From the NCBI GenBank assembly GCA_020055645.1, contig CM034546.1, forward strand, positions 67,270,001 through 67,334,000: a DNA stretch of 64,000 bases, in the 5' to 3' direction. This document shows, one piece after another, positions 1 to 11,772 of the stretch (its first letter is position 1; each line of letters starts with the position of its first letter). Source of the stretch: Tomocerus qinae. Its lineage: Eukaryota > Arthropoda > Collembola > Entomobryomorpha > Tomoceridae. Under the pieces are notes generated by a model. That model was given only the letters and a program-made list of their open reading frames with translations, had not been told where the DNA came from and did no database searches. Both the position numbers and the translations under genes were made by a program.

Positions 1-847
1 GAATAGGAAGCAAAGAACCTGATCATAAGTAAACGAGTAAGGCAAGGGAACAGCTTCTTACATGTAATGTGACGTCAATGAATACAAAAATAATACCTAC
101 GCTATAAAATACGCAGTATACTACATAAAACAATCATACATATAATAAGAGAATATAAATTCTAGGGCGCTGTTAGGATGACGCTATTTCTCTAAGAAAG
201 CTTTGTTTCCAAGTGAGATCACAACTGAGGTCATTAGTTTCCCTAAAATTTTCGGCATTCTTATCTTCATCTTTTACCAGCTAAATTTGGCTTCACAGTT
301 GGAAATATACTCTGACTGAAAAATTTGACTATTATATTAGGTTCAACAATCAACAACACCAACAACATCAACATCGACCAAATGATCGTTAAACCATTAC
401 CGGATGTTATACTTATAATGACTACGACTTATATAACTCCAATAATGCAAAATAAGATGTTATAATATAATATTATGATACTACAAGTACAGGTGAACGT
501 AGTTTAAAGAGCAATGACAAAAACTGAACAAAAAATTAAATTAAATGACACCATATTAACTCACTCAGATCAAAAGTACAAATTTATATTTATTTCATTA
601 AAAAATTTATTTAAATTCTTTTTTGTTGATGTTGAATTACATGAAATTATTTACTATAAAAGGTAAAATCTGACTTCGTCGTTAGTACACAAAACCAACT
701 GAACCCAATAATTACAAAAGAAAGTCTTATTTGCTATGCAGGCTACTACTATAATCATCTTCAAAATTAGTTTAAATGACAAAACAACAGTCTGTCTCAA
801 CAGTCTATAGAATTATAGAACTAAGTAATCAAAAAGTAATTTGCCAT
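1..847. other. AT-rich intergenic sequence, nothing recognised
   Basis: No convincing reading frame, RNA gene or repeat was seen on either strand. The composition is AT-rich and ordinary for this window. Confidence 0.5.
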
Positions 848-1448
848 CTAGAAGTGGAAGGGATTTACACATCTTTTCCTCCTTAAATATATATCTTCCG
901 GTAGCTGTGACTTACAAATATTTGAAGTAACAAGCAGATGACAATAATCAAAATGACTGGAGGTTTCATGAAGGGCGATATTTGGTAATGAATCAGAAAA
1001 AACTTTCTGACTAAAAGCACATTGTAATTTATCACTGCATTCTAGATAAAAGAAACCTGCTTTGGCACAATATTCTGGGGAAACAAAAGAAAGTTTCCAA
1101 TTTTTAAATGTCTTGACCCGTTCATCATGAGATTGCAATATGGACAGATCGAATTTAACACTATAATAGCCTAATTCTGATGTTTGCAGAAATTTACACT
1201 TTTCAAGTCCTCCCCCTTTGTTGTCATTTCGAAATGAATAATACTGCGACTCGTTGTCCACAAATTTTGAAAATAATGACGACGCAAGAATCAGATTCCC
1301 AAATGAATTCCCCAATAGTAATTTCTTTGAGTTCATTTTTGGATGATTTTGAATTAAATAATATGTTAAGCAAAGGCATTACATTTTCTACAGTTTCGCT
1401 ATTAATTTCTGGTTGGCAGGAGATGACTAGCTTAGTCGGTTGAAACAA
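848..1448 (-). CDS. Possible exon(s) of unknown protein downstream of the NLR-like gene
   Basis: Two overlapping minus-strand frames lie just 3' of the CARD-NB-ARC gene: 1448-1224 (74 codons) and 1336-848 (162 codons). The longer frame is Cys- and aromatic-rich (for example FFYLECSDKLQC) but has no motif I recognise. The shorter one looks mildly leucine-rich (VENVMPLLNILF). Neither has an obvious promoter or splice partner. They could be a decayed extension of the upstream LRR-like region broken by a frameshift, exons of a separate small gene, or chance frames. The stop of the upstream gene at 1517 appears genuine, so I did not join them. No function can be assigned. Confidence 0.22.
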
Positions 1449-1516
1449 TATTTTCGTAAAGCTACTCGATTCTGCTTGGATTTGGGATAAAGAATACCCT
1501 TGAAGGATTAATAAAT

Positions 1517-4510
1517 CTAATTTAATTCTTTTTCCCCACTTAAATTAATTTTTATGTATTGTGACAATTTAATGGTTTGGGCACTGTTAGGAATTATTTC
1601 AGTATTTAAGTCAATAGGATTACTAAACGACACTACAACCAAATGAGTAAGTTTGAAACAGTTTTCAAAAAACGAAATACATGCAGGGTCTTGGTCATAT
1701 AACTGTAAATAAGACAGTTCAGGAAGAGAAAAATTTTCAGAAGAAAAAACATTTTTCATACTATCCAAAGATAGTTTCTGTAAAGTTTTTGGGAGCAATG
1801 CTAAATCAATAGCCGAATTTTCAATATCAAGTTCCCTGATTTTTAATTGAGTTTTGCTAAGAAATGAGACATTATCCAAGAAAAGTTCTTTGATTTCCCA
1901 ATTTGCAGATGACCAATCCAAAACAGATGTCTCGTTTAAATAAATCTTATCAATTCGTAAAGAATCATTCATAAATATACCCAAGTCCGTTTTTACATCA
2001 ATTAATCTCAGACTCATAGCCCGACTAAAATCAATAAATTCATTAAGTGTCACTTTTTTATGGATTTGCCTGTTGCTCCATATTAACGTACAGTTACTTA
2101 ATTTCAGTGTCATTGGACACATTTTTGTTGTAGTGACAACAAGTTGGTTTCCAGGACAAAGTTCCAGGTAATCGATACTGCGAAATTGTTCTGTGGAGAA
2201 AAGTAGTTTTGTTTTGTTTTGTTGTGAAATGGAGACAAAGCATTTCAGTTTAGATGGTAACTGTTTCATTTCGTATCTTTCCATTTTCTTTCCATTTTCA
2301 TCAATTACGGATATTTCCGACAGTTGTAGGAATTGTAAGTCCAGAGGAAACATAATAGTATTTATTATTGAACAATGCTGCAATTGAATTTTATTCACAA
2401 AGGTTTCTTCCCTTAATTCGAAGAAATAAAATTCTTGGCGCCCATCGTAGTTGATGAAGTATTTGTATTCACCGATGTTTAAGATACTTAAAGATTGAAT
2501 AACATCATGTACAGACTGAGGTGAGTATTTAAAAATTAAATGTTTTTGCTTTATCAGTATTTCTACTGCCTTTTGTAATTCGTTTCTCCTCCAGTGAATA
2601 GAATACAATTTTCCCGCAATTAAACCCTTTGTTGGCTCCTTTCGCAAATCTATAACGCCATGAGAACCTTTACCAAAAGAAACTAGCCGTCCGTCTTGCA
2701 CTTCATCGTACATGGTTTCTAAAATTGGTAAAGCCTCGATCCCTTCTCCATTTTCATCTAAACAACTAGCGTAATTATAAAGAGATGATGGCGTTTTTAA
2801 AGTGTTTTTAATAATCAATGCCAAATCGACAGCTTCTTGAAACCGTCTTTGACTTGTCATTTCTTCCAGTTGCAATTGGTCAATTAACTGAGCCTTAATT
2901 TCCGGGAATTCTTGTTTAATCTCTTCATCTGCATATGAATAAGGTATTAATTTGTAATCCAGATGTCCCTCGCTCTGAAGAATTTTTCTAATTGCACTCT
3001 TCGTGGATAATTTGTCATTGTGTCGAATTACTTGCTGAAACAATCGATGAATAGAGAAGCTAACCCAGGGAAGCGGATTCAGATTGTCTGCGGCATAATC
3101 TATCTCAGTTTTTGTAACCAGAGAATACTTTTCTAAAACTTCACCAGCAGCTAGAATTTCGGTGGCACTCTTGCTTTCCACATTTTCAAAGAAATTAGAT
3201 ATCACAAAATCCGGTTTTATATACCCGAAAGTAGTTAGCATTTTGTAAGCCAAATCTCCACTTTCTCCTTCGTAGTCTTTGATAATATCCAAAGAGACTT
3301 TCATTGCTTTGTTTATCGTTTTCTCGTAATCATCAAATGGAATATGAATAATGTCGTCAGTTTTTCTGATTCTTCTTATATACTCTGTGGTGTCAATTTT
3401 TCTCTCATTTATCGTTGCTATTGCTATTTGTAAAGCCAAAGGTAAATTTCCAAGCAGGTCACAGAGAATCTCCAACTGATGATTTATATCTGGTTCAGCT
3501 TTTGAATTTTTGATGTTTTTCTTCAAAAACTCTAAACTTTCTATACTTGTAAATGTGCCCAGTTGGAATTCAAAAATCTTCCCATCTCCATTTTCATTGC
3601 CCCATTCTCGATTCCTGGATGTTATAATTGTATGGAAAGTTCTAGCTTTTGGCAACAATTGGCGAATCCCTTGGTTTCCTGTATAACATTCTGCATTGTC
3701 AAATATCAAAAGACATTTCAGTCCATCCAACTTGTCAAAACTTTTCCTTGCTAAATTCTGCAGGTCCAATTTATCGCTTTTTTCGACATCTAAATCTCTC
3801 GCTAGGTTTTTAAAGGACTCAATCAAGCTACCTTCCCCGCAATCTAACCATACAATGTGATCGTATTTTTCACTGAAATAATGTGCAAACCATTTCGCTG
3901 TTGTTGTTTTTCCAACTCCTCCCAGTCCAGACACAGTTACTTTTTGACTGATTACTGCCATTCCATCTTTGTTCTCGATTAGCTTACTTTCCAGATTTTC
4001 AATGAGCAATTTTCCCTCTTCCTTCCTTTCATAAAATGATTTTACCAATTTCTTCTCCTCTGGCCACCATTTAGACAGGGGCATTTTTCTTTTTTTGAAA
4101 TTCGGCTCATCGTCCCCATTCTCGATTTTGTCTGCACAGTGGCTGTTATTGGTTTCTCTTAAAATATTTAAGAACGTTCTTCGGACTCGTGACCAATCTT
4201 TACTAATAATTGTCCTTAATAAATGGAAATTTCGACCTGCTTGGGTAGTTTCTTCCTTCTAATGTAATAAAATTTTAAAGTACTTATTTTCCATTCAGTA
4301 TTATCACAGTATGTCTAAATAGTAGTATTTATTAGAATATAAACATTAGTCATTATAGTATAATTTATAACTTACTATTTCATCTCTTTCTTCGTAAGAG
4401 AAAATATCCTTTTCAATTAGCAACGTCAGAATTTTATCGATATTCGTAATATGTTGTGTTAAATACGACAGACTTTTCTTTATTTCGTCTCCCATTTCAA
4501 CATTTTGCAT
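1517..4510 (-). CDS. CARD-NB-ARC protein with LRR-like tail (NLR/Apaf-1-type), two exons
   Basis: Two exons read as one frame: 4510-4376 (45 codons, ATG preceded by an in-frame TAA) and 4258-1517, giving 958 aa. The phase-0 intron has donor ATA|GTAAGT and acceptor CATTAG|AAG. Residues 1 to about 80 look like a CARD: amphipathic helices with ILTLLIEKDIFSYEERDEI and FHLLRTIISKDWSRVRRTF. The NB-ARC follows, with the P-loop GLGGVGKTT near residues 156-164, kinase-2 LLIFDN near 228, the TSRNR sensor near 258 and GNLPLAL near 315. The C-terminal ~400 residues are leucine-rich and irregular (KLSLDSMKNV, LSYLQLYD), suggesting divergent LRRs rather than WD40. Known NB-ARC proteins are ATP/ADP-switch oligomerisation platforms for death or immune signalling; a caspase-recruiting role here is inferred from the CARD. 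It is likely cytosolic, with no signal peptide or membrane segment. Confidence 0.85.
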
Positions 4511-6095
4511 TAACTGTTTCAGAACACACAGTTAATACAAATTTTCGCGGTTAGAAATTAATTTTCCATGCATATTAATATACGTCACTGTCCCAGAACC
4601 TTGCCCGACCAAGACACCCATGTGGTGGAATCGGCACAGCCAATTTGTGGTCGATGCCGAAATTGTTAAATCCAAATTTAAGGTCCAGGTCAGCTCCTAT
4701 TGCTTACGAAACGAATAGCTTCTTATAAATTGGAATTTCCAAAATCGCACCTGATAATTATTTCTTACAAAACTTCAGATCTTCAGCATAATTTCTAACT
4801 GTAGACGGCCGAAAAAATTGTGGATGAAGTGTACGGAGGGTAAAAGTTTTTTACAATGCTGTTCAATGCTGTACAATGCTGTAAAACTGTCTAACTCGTT
4901 TTCTCAGCAACTGAAGTAGCATGCGGTCGTAGCCAAAAACGGTTAGGTTTAACATTAAATTTACAATGAATGTACGAAACAGATCTTATGATTATTTACC
5001 TAGCTCCTACTTAACAGACGACGATGAAGTTCCGAAGTGAAATGCCAAACATAAACAGTTCGGCCAGCCACGGCAAATACTAGTTGTATTTATATGTGTC
5101 GTGCGGATTTTTGGAGATGGTTGATTCCGATTGAAGTAAGACAGGGTCCATAGGGTTTTGACCTGAAGCTGAAAAGTGGAGGGTCAGTTTGGTTAAATTA
5201 TTCATCTACCACGGTCAGGCAAATTCCGCTACTCGATAAGGTGGGTTTCATGGCCTAGTTTTGATCTGGGACGGTGACACATACATATAGTATGCTATAT
5301 TAAAGTATGGTGTTAATTTTGGTAATGCAATACTACATTATAAAAATTACAATACTATATCAGAAGGAAAGGAAATGTGTGAACAAGTGTGCTGTCATAT
5401 TAGATAAGATAAAGCTTTCTGTATTTTACAAAACCCCACAACGTACCTAAACTATACTACACCTAAATACTGCTTGAAACTTGTTGGTCTTCCGTCAATG
5501 TTCATTCATATAAGAAGTGTTCACGATATAATAAGAGAACAAGCACAAATGAATATGACAATAAATACCTTCAGTTCCATCCTCATCACTAAACATAGTC
5601 AAGACCATAAGACCATTGTCAATTAATGTCGATTTTAACACCAGCCATTACATACAGTACCTATACACACATTTATGTCGTCGTTCGTTATGTAATGATA
5701 TGTTTTTATAAATGTAGTATATCTATAGGTAATAAAACTGGTTTTATACGATGTTTGATAGTAAATAAATAATACAAATATTATACCAGTTCTCTACTAT
5801 TCAACAAATTCGCGAGTGATAGTACGTATGCAAATGAATGTATATGTAATCAAATGATATAAAAATTCTTTTCTGAAAACCAAATTTCAAGTATGACCTT
5901 AGAGAATAGGGATTTATTGAACAAAAATTACAACACATATTATTATTTGGATATAAAAAATAATGAAATGTTATTAAATAAATTCGAAAGCACTGATAGT
6001 GCTTAAAGTTTTAATTACATTCTATTTCATTGTAATATTAATTAATATTCACTGTCAATAATTTAAATGAAAAAATAAAATTAATATAACTATAT
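4511..6095. other. Intergenic, no gene seen
   Basis: AT-rich, with only short chance frames. A short imperfect repeat of CAATGCTGT occurs three times near 4855-4885. The first ~200 bases probably include the promoter and 5' UTR of the NLR-like gene, but no clear TATA box was identified. Confidence 0.45.
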
Positions 6096-7515
6096 TTATT
6101 TAGTTTTGCGTACAAATGTAACGGTCATATTATCTTTGGACAAAACTATATTACCAGAAATAATTCCTACAGAATCAGGAATTTGTATCAAATCCGTTAG
6201 TTTGTGTTCCAATTCCATTTCGTCAGGTGTACCAGCCATTCTTGTTGACACAGCTCCAGAGGTGCTTCTCCAGGAACCTTCATACACTCTCATTAGTATA
6301 GCAATTTCGTTCACCGCTTCAAGATCAAATATGTACTGTCCGACTGTTGAGTTAGACATCGGGGCTACCGATAGAGTTGCGAGACTTCCCTTGGAACCTC
6401 TTCCCATAATGCTGGCTCTAAAAGTGTTCATTGACATCGGCTTGTCCCCAATTTTTATATTTTCTGGGTAAACATCCCACTGCCCTTCAAATTCTACCAC
6501 ATTTTTGGGATCCTTACGAGAAATCCGAGGGATTTCCTCCTTGGTAATTGTTACTCGTCCGGGACCGCCCAACTTGACTGCTGGACAAGCACTGGAGAGA
6601 GCCGAGGTGTCCATATCAAAAATCTGTCCCAGAGTCTGGTTATCGTATCTTAGAAACGCTTTCAGTTTTCCATTAGAGAAACTGGCCAAGATTCCCACTG
6701 TAGAACCAGCTTTTAACTTCTGACGGAATTTATCTCCATAACCGACGTTTTTGGCGAACTTTTCTTTGTTTGTTAACTGTACAGCTTGTAATGTGACTTC
6801 ATCTTCGAAACTAAGTTTCCAGTAATGTTCTCCAGAATTGACACAATCCCCATCCTGCCACATTCCATAACAAGCCCATTCGCAGACGAGACTATTTCCT
6901 TCAATCACTTCACTGTAGTCTTTTGTTTTCCATCCGGTGGTAACTGTATTCAACACAAATTATTGAATATTTGATGATCATGATATAAACTTTAATGCCT
7001 AGTTTATAGTTCAGGTTTCACGAAGTTATCATGAGAGATGCATTTATAGTTGGAATCAAAGCGTTAAATGAAGGTAAAAATCGTCACTCTAGGATCATTG
7101 AAATATTTCAATAACTCGGAAAGTGAAGAACTTCATTTTAACGTCAAAATAACTTCGTAAAATCCAAATTGTAAATTTTGAAAGTAAAATTTTTACGGTA
7201 ACTTCACGATAACTTCGTGAAACTTGAACTATAAACTAGGCATAAGACATTAAGAGCAAAATAGGATTTTGAACATCTAGAAGCAATATAATATTTAGAA
7301 ACGTTGGTATTTAATGCATCGACCGACATTTCTTTACATGCAGATAATATTATGATTTAATGTAATTTATTGCCACTACTTTTATGTATTAGTTTTTTAT
7401 TGCATAAAAATATTGTATATAAGTACTGAATTTAAATTTTCTTGTTACCTTTCTGTGGAAGTCCATCTAAGTCGATAATGAATAAAGATAATACGAACAA
7501 GAGCGAAAGAAACAT
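6096..7515 (-). CDS. Secreted SPRY-like/META-like family protein A (divergent member)
   Basis: Exon 1 (7515-7449) encodes a 22-aa hydrophobic signal peptide (MFLSLLFVLSLFII...). The phase-1 intron has donor AAAG|GTAACA and acceptor AATACAG. Exon 2 (6943-6096) completes a 304-aa protein. The N-terminal domain (about 30-165) reads like SPRY/B30.2: SGEHYW, then GSTVGILASFSNGKLK, NQTLGQIF and CPAVKLGG. It has four cysteines, as in the other copies. The C-terminal domain (about 170-304) resembles META/HslJ: GQWDVYPENIKIG, then NSTVGQY, TRMAGTPDEMELE and IISGNIVL...TFVR. This is the most divergent copy and ends with an extra KTK. The fold assignments are pattern recognition, not a search result. 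Secretion is well supported; the ligand or function is unknown. Confidence 0.8.
6995..7243. mobile_element. Short TIR element (MITE) in intron of family gene A
   Basis: Termini starting ATGCCTAGTTTATAGTTCA at the left (6995-7030) and the reverse complement at the right (7208-7243) match at 35 of 36 positions. The element is about 249 bp, has no coding capacity and lies wholly inside the 505-bp intron, roughly doubling it relative to sister genes. Flanks allow a TA target duplication (mariner-like), but this is not decisive. Confidence 0.8.
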
Positions 7516-8796
7516 TTTGTGTAACAACTGATTATTTTCCGATAATAAAGGAAAGGGGATCAATTTTTATTTTTACGTATCGGCAGCTACAATTTTTAAC
7601 GATATTGGAATTATGTACTATTTTCACTACTTTGCATAAGTAAAAATGTATTCAATTCTAGCTACCAGAAATACAGGTAAGTCTTTTTGGTTTAGTAAAC
7701 TCCCTTAACTTGAGTAACAATTTATGACCACTCAACTCAGAAATTAGAATCAAGACTGAATTGAACGATGATGGTTGCTTTCATCTGAAAGGTAAATGTA
7801 TAATACCCTTGATGTAATAATAGTAAATCCCTATTCTAAGAAGACATTCACAATTATCCATTTTACAAGGAAATCACTAATATATTTCCTTTACAAATAA
7901 AACAGTCATACACGTCATTGAGTGCAGCAGGACTGTACAATAATTTAATGGCTGTGTGACATTTTAAGGTGTACTTAAAAAGTGATAATCCTTTACGATG
8001 CAAACGTGTACTATATTACAGGAAGACAGGTAAAAATGAGGAAGATAGACAGTACCTAAAACTTGAAGAAAATGCCATCGAAATGCAATAAAAGGATGCG
8101 TAGTAGTAGACTGATAATACATCCTAACACTATTAATAACTTCTGTTATTTACTGCCAATATATATAATGAATAAATAAATATATTCATGGTGCTTGTGC
8201 ATTGAAACCTATGAAATAATATGATATTAGGTACCTTTGCTAGCCAAGAAAATTTCCGTAGACAGTAAACTGTAGTTAGTATAGATACGTAGATGATGCA
8301 AAGCTCAACAAAATTTCTATAAATGTGCAAAGAGACCCTATAACGCATTTAAGTAGAGAAAGGCATAGACAATTTTAATCTTTTCCAGAGAAGGTTTGAT
8401 AATTTATGTTATTCAGTGCATTGGCTGAACCTTAAAAACTTAAAACTGGGTATGACGCTGGCATTGCAATTTGCAGTCTTTTATTGCGTAAAATTTAAAG
8501 TTATTTTCCTACTTAGAGTTAACCAAACCTGTCGACATTTTTGTATCCAAAACTAACATAATTAGGTGTTTGTAATACTTATCAATAACCATGAATGATG
8601 ATGAATTGATCTGAAATTAAATGAAAACACTTCACTGGTCACATTTTAATTAGAGATAATATTACGATTATTCTGTTGCTTTATTTAACAACATAGTAAT
8701 GAAACATTACATAGAAACATTACATCCTTATAATATTTTCTTACAATACAAAGTATTTTGTCAGAAGATTAAAAAATTGGGTGAAGTACATATAAA
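7516..8796. other. Intergenic; copy of the downstream-flank repeat of the secreted family
   Basis: About 7830-8060 is clearly similar to 20070-20270 and 43650-43860 (shared words such as GCAGGACTG, and a CATTTTAAG-like stretch). These segments travelled with the secreted-gene duplications. No gene was seen here. Confidence 0.5.
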
Positions 8797-9925
8797 TTAT
8801 TGGCGGACAAATGTCACTACCATGTCGTCTTTCTTTACAATCAAGTTACCAGAAATAATTTTCACAGAATCCGGGTTTTGTATTAAATCTGACATTCGGG
8901 ATTCTAGTTTCATGAGTTCAAAAGGTCCCCCTACTAAAGTTTGTAGAGTACCTTTTACATTTCTCCACGAATCGTCATGCATTCTTATTTCCGTATTGAT
9001 ATAGTTAAACACTCCAACACTAACGGAGTAATACCCAATCGTTGAGTTAGGAAGTTTTTCTATAGACAAACCTGCGAGGCTGTTGTTTGAATTTGTTTGC
9101 AACAAGTCGGTGCTGAAATTGGAAAAATCTGATTCACCGATTCTGAAATTTTCAGGAAATACATACCATTCACCTTCCATTTCAGGAAAATCTCGAAGAT
9201 CCTTTCGAGAAGATTGAGAAGGTATTTCGGTCACCTTTTCGACTTTTACCTGTCCAGATTCGGAGTATTTTATTGCAGGACAAACCTTAGAAACAGAAAT
9301 TGCCTCCAACTCCACAATTTGATCCAGGGACTTGTTGTTGTATCCAAAGTAGCCTTTGACTTTTCCGTCTGAGAAAGAAGCCAAGATTTCCACCGTAGAT
9401 CCGGGCTCCACTCGCTTATAGTAATTGTCTCCAAAGCCCAATTCTTCGGCAAACTTTTCTTTTGTTGTCAGCTCCACAGCCTGCAACAACACTTCTGTTT
9501 CGAAATGAATTCTCCAAAAATGTTCACCAGAACTGACACAATCTTCCCATAATGCGTAACAAAATTTGTTGCAGGAGAAACTATTGCCGTTCGTTTGCAG
9601 CTTGCTGGAATTACTTGATATCAAAGATCCACTTAAAATTTCTGTAAATCAAAAGATTTTTTAAGAATTATACTTATTGCAATTTAGAGTCAATTAGCAT
9701 CAGAAGTAATTTGCAATATGTTTTATGGACTAGAGCTACGTGAATAATTTCCGTTAAGTGTACAGTACTATTAGGATGAACATAAATTTAGCAAAGATAA
9801 GTATATTATATAATAATATAAATTTTACCTGCATGAGAAATTTCAGATGTCCCAACGGCGCGGCTTACTAAAGAAACCCCGAGGATTGCTAGGAATATGT
9901 TTTCCGACAAATAATTGCCTCCCAT
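8797..9925 (-). CDS. Secreted SPRY-like/META-like family protein B
   Basis: Exon 1 (9925-9829) gives a 32-aa leader with a hydrophobic core (MGGNYLSENIFLAILGVSL). The intron is phase 1 (GCAG|GTAAAA, TTTACAG|AA). Exon 2 is 9641-8797 and the total is 313 aa. The Cys cluster SCNKFCYALWEDC is followed by SGEHFW, EPGSTVEILASFSDGKVKG and VCPAIKY in the SPRY-like half. The second half has EGEWYVFPENFRIG, NSTIGYYSV, LVGGPFELMKLE and IISGNLIVKK with a terminal VTFVRQ. It is a close paralogue of D and E. A TATAAATA box lies 228 bp upstream of the ATG. The role is unknown; an extracellular recognition protein is a guess based only on the SPRY-like half and secretion. Confidence 0.85.
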
Positions 9926-10152
9926 TGTGACACAAAAACGCATCTGGATAAAGTTTTACTATAATATCCTTAAAAATGCGTTGATCTAATGACATCCGCA
10001 ATTAACTAAATTTTAACTTAATTTTCTGAGATCCAAACCGTAAAATTTGGCTAGCAATGTACTTGAGAAAAGTTAACTACTTTCTTGAGCAGCCAAGTTC
10101 ATTCCACTTCGGATTCAACCTTTGCAGTAGTCTTTAAAGCGAAGTTCCATCT

Positions 10153-10160
10153 TATTTATA
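10153..10160 (-). promoter_or_regulatory. TATA box of family gene B
   Basis: Minus-strand TATAAATA followed by AGATGGAAC. The same motif at nearly the same distance from the ATG (about 210-230 bp) precedes genes D, E, F and G, which argues for a real core promoter. Confidence 0.6.
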
Positions 10161-11772
10161 AGACCACAAGCAAGCAACAAGATTACGAGTAGTAATACAG
10201 GGAAATAAATAGGGACAGTCAAGTGCAATTGTAGTACCTGATATTTCTTAAATATACTTAGTAATTAACTACACATTTATTTATCTTGATGCTCTCTTCT
10301 TCACATCACATACCAATAATTCCAAGTCTGGAATTCTAGGAAACAAACACTAATCTACTATCACTATTCTTGCCATCAACGATGGGTCAATTGAATTGTA
10401 ACTTTTGTAATTCAGGGTGGCCAGTGAGTACTGACTACCGTAAATGCAGTAAGTCGAGTCCCCATGGAATTATTTAAAAAGTCCTTTCAAATGATGAAAT
10501 AGTACATGGTCAAATAATTGTGTTTATTTATTTATAAGAGCAAAAAATTAGGTCTTGTCAAGGTCATTAATGATATAATCATGATTATAGTAATAATTAT
10601 TATATTATTACATGGAATACCAAAAAAATCCCATTTAAATGCATGAATACCCCCACATAGTCTAGTTAAACCTAAATAATCGTAACATTTAGCATCTATC
10701 CGTACCAGGTTAGGAAAATTAGTGGATTAATGTTTGCTGAACATATTCATATAGGATGTATAGGGTAGTATAAACATTATTAATTTGTATACGCGTAATT
10801 ATGTAATAGAGGCTAAGAAATATAGCATGTAATCCAGGTTTAGGGATAACAATAAATAGGTACTATAATAGTATAACTATTGAAAACCAAAGTTGGTTTG
10901 TTGTTTTCATCGCTGATTTGCATGGACGACTCAGCGATAAAAAGAGCAAAAGCGGGCATAAGTATAATCACGTCGCTATACCTTACATCTATACACATGT
11001 GCAACAATACACTACATAATCATACGTCGGAATTTTATTTATTTAAAATCGCAAAAAATTTACACGAAAATTTACCAAAAAATGGCAAAAATTTTTCATA
11101 AAATTTTACCAAAAATGGCAAAAAATTTTTAAATAAAATTTACCAAAAATGAAAAAAATTGCTCTAAACAATTTTTTTTGATTTCGGCAAAAATATTATC
11201 TATTACATAACATATTTTTAAAAAAAGCCAGAAACTCTACCTAAATAATCAAGTGATAAATAAGAACTGTATGTATTATACCATTTCATTATTGTACATT
11301 TAATCTTCAATTTAAAAATCCAAACTTACCATAATATAAAAATTTAATCCAAACTTACCATCTTAAAACATATATATTGCAATATTAAAATTTAATCCAA
11401 ACTTAAAATCGAATCTTAACTTCTTCAATTCCATACCAACTTAAAATCGAATATTAATACCTTAAAATTCAATCCAAACGTATTATAGTCCTTATTATCT
11501 TTAATCTTAAATTAAATTTTTAAAATTGAAATTAAGTAAAGTCTGCAAAACGGGCAAAATTACACCCATGGCAAAATCATGTGGATAAATAATGTAAAGG
11601 TGAAACCATTGACATTTTAATATTTTGCATACTCTTTTTTGGTCGCCGTGGACTCAAAAATGCCTTGTGCATACTGAAATAATAATTGGTATAATAGAAT
11701 AAATACAATCGAAAAGAAATAAAGACGGAAATTGTACATGTAGACAAAGAATAGCACAAACTGTATTGTCTT
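10161..11772. other. Intergenic; degenerate short tandem repeats
   Basis: 10300-10400 matches the sequence upstream of genes C, D and E (shared TCCAAGTCTGGAATTCTAGG), so the tandem duplications include this flank. About 11045-11155 holds roughly three copies of a ~35-bp unit around TTTACCAAAAATGGCAAAAA. 11285-11480 holds an irregular repeat built on TTAATCCAAACTTA. No gene was seen. Confidence 0.5.

Noticed and set aside
8133..8348. Minus-strand 71-codon frame
   Set aside because: No similarity within the window, no signal peptide or splice context that convinces.
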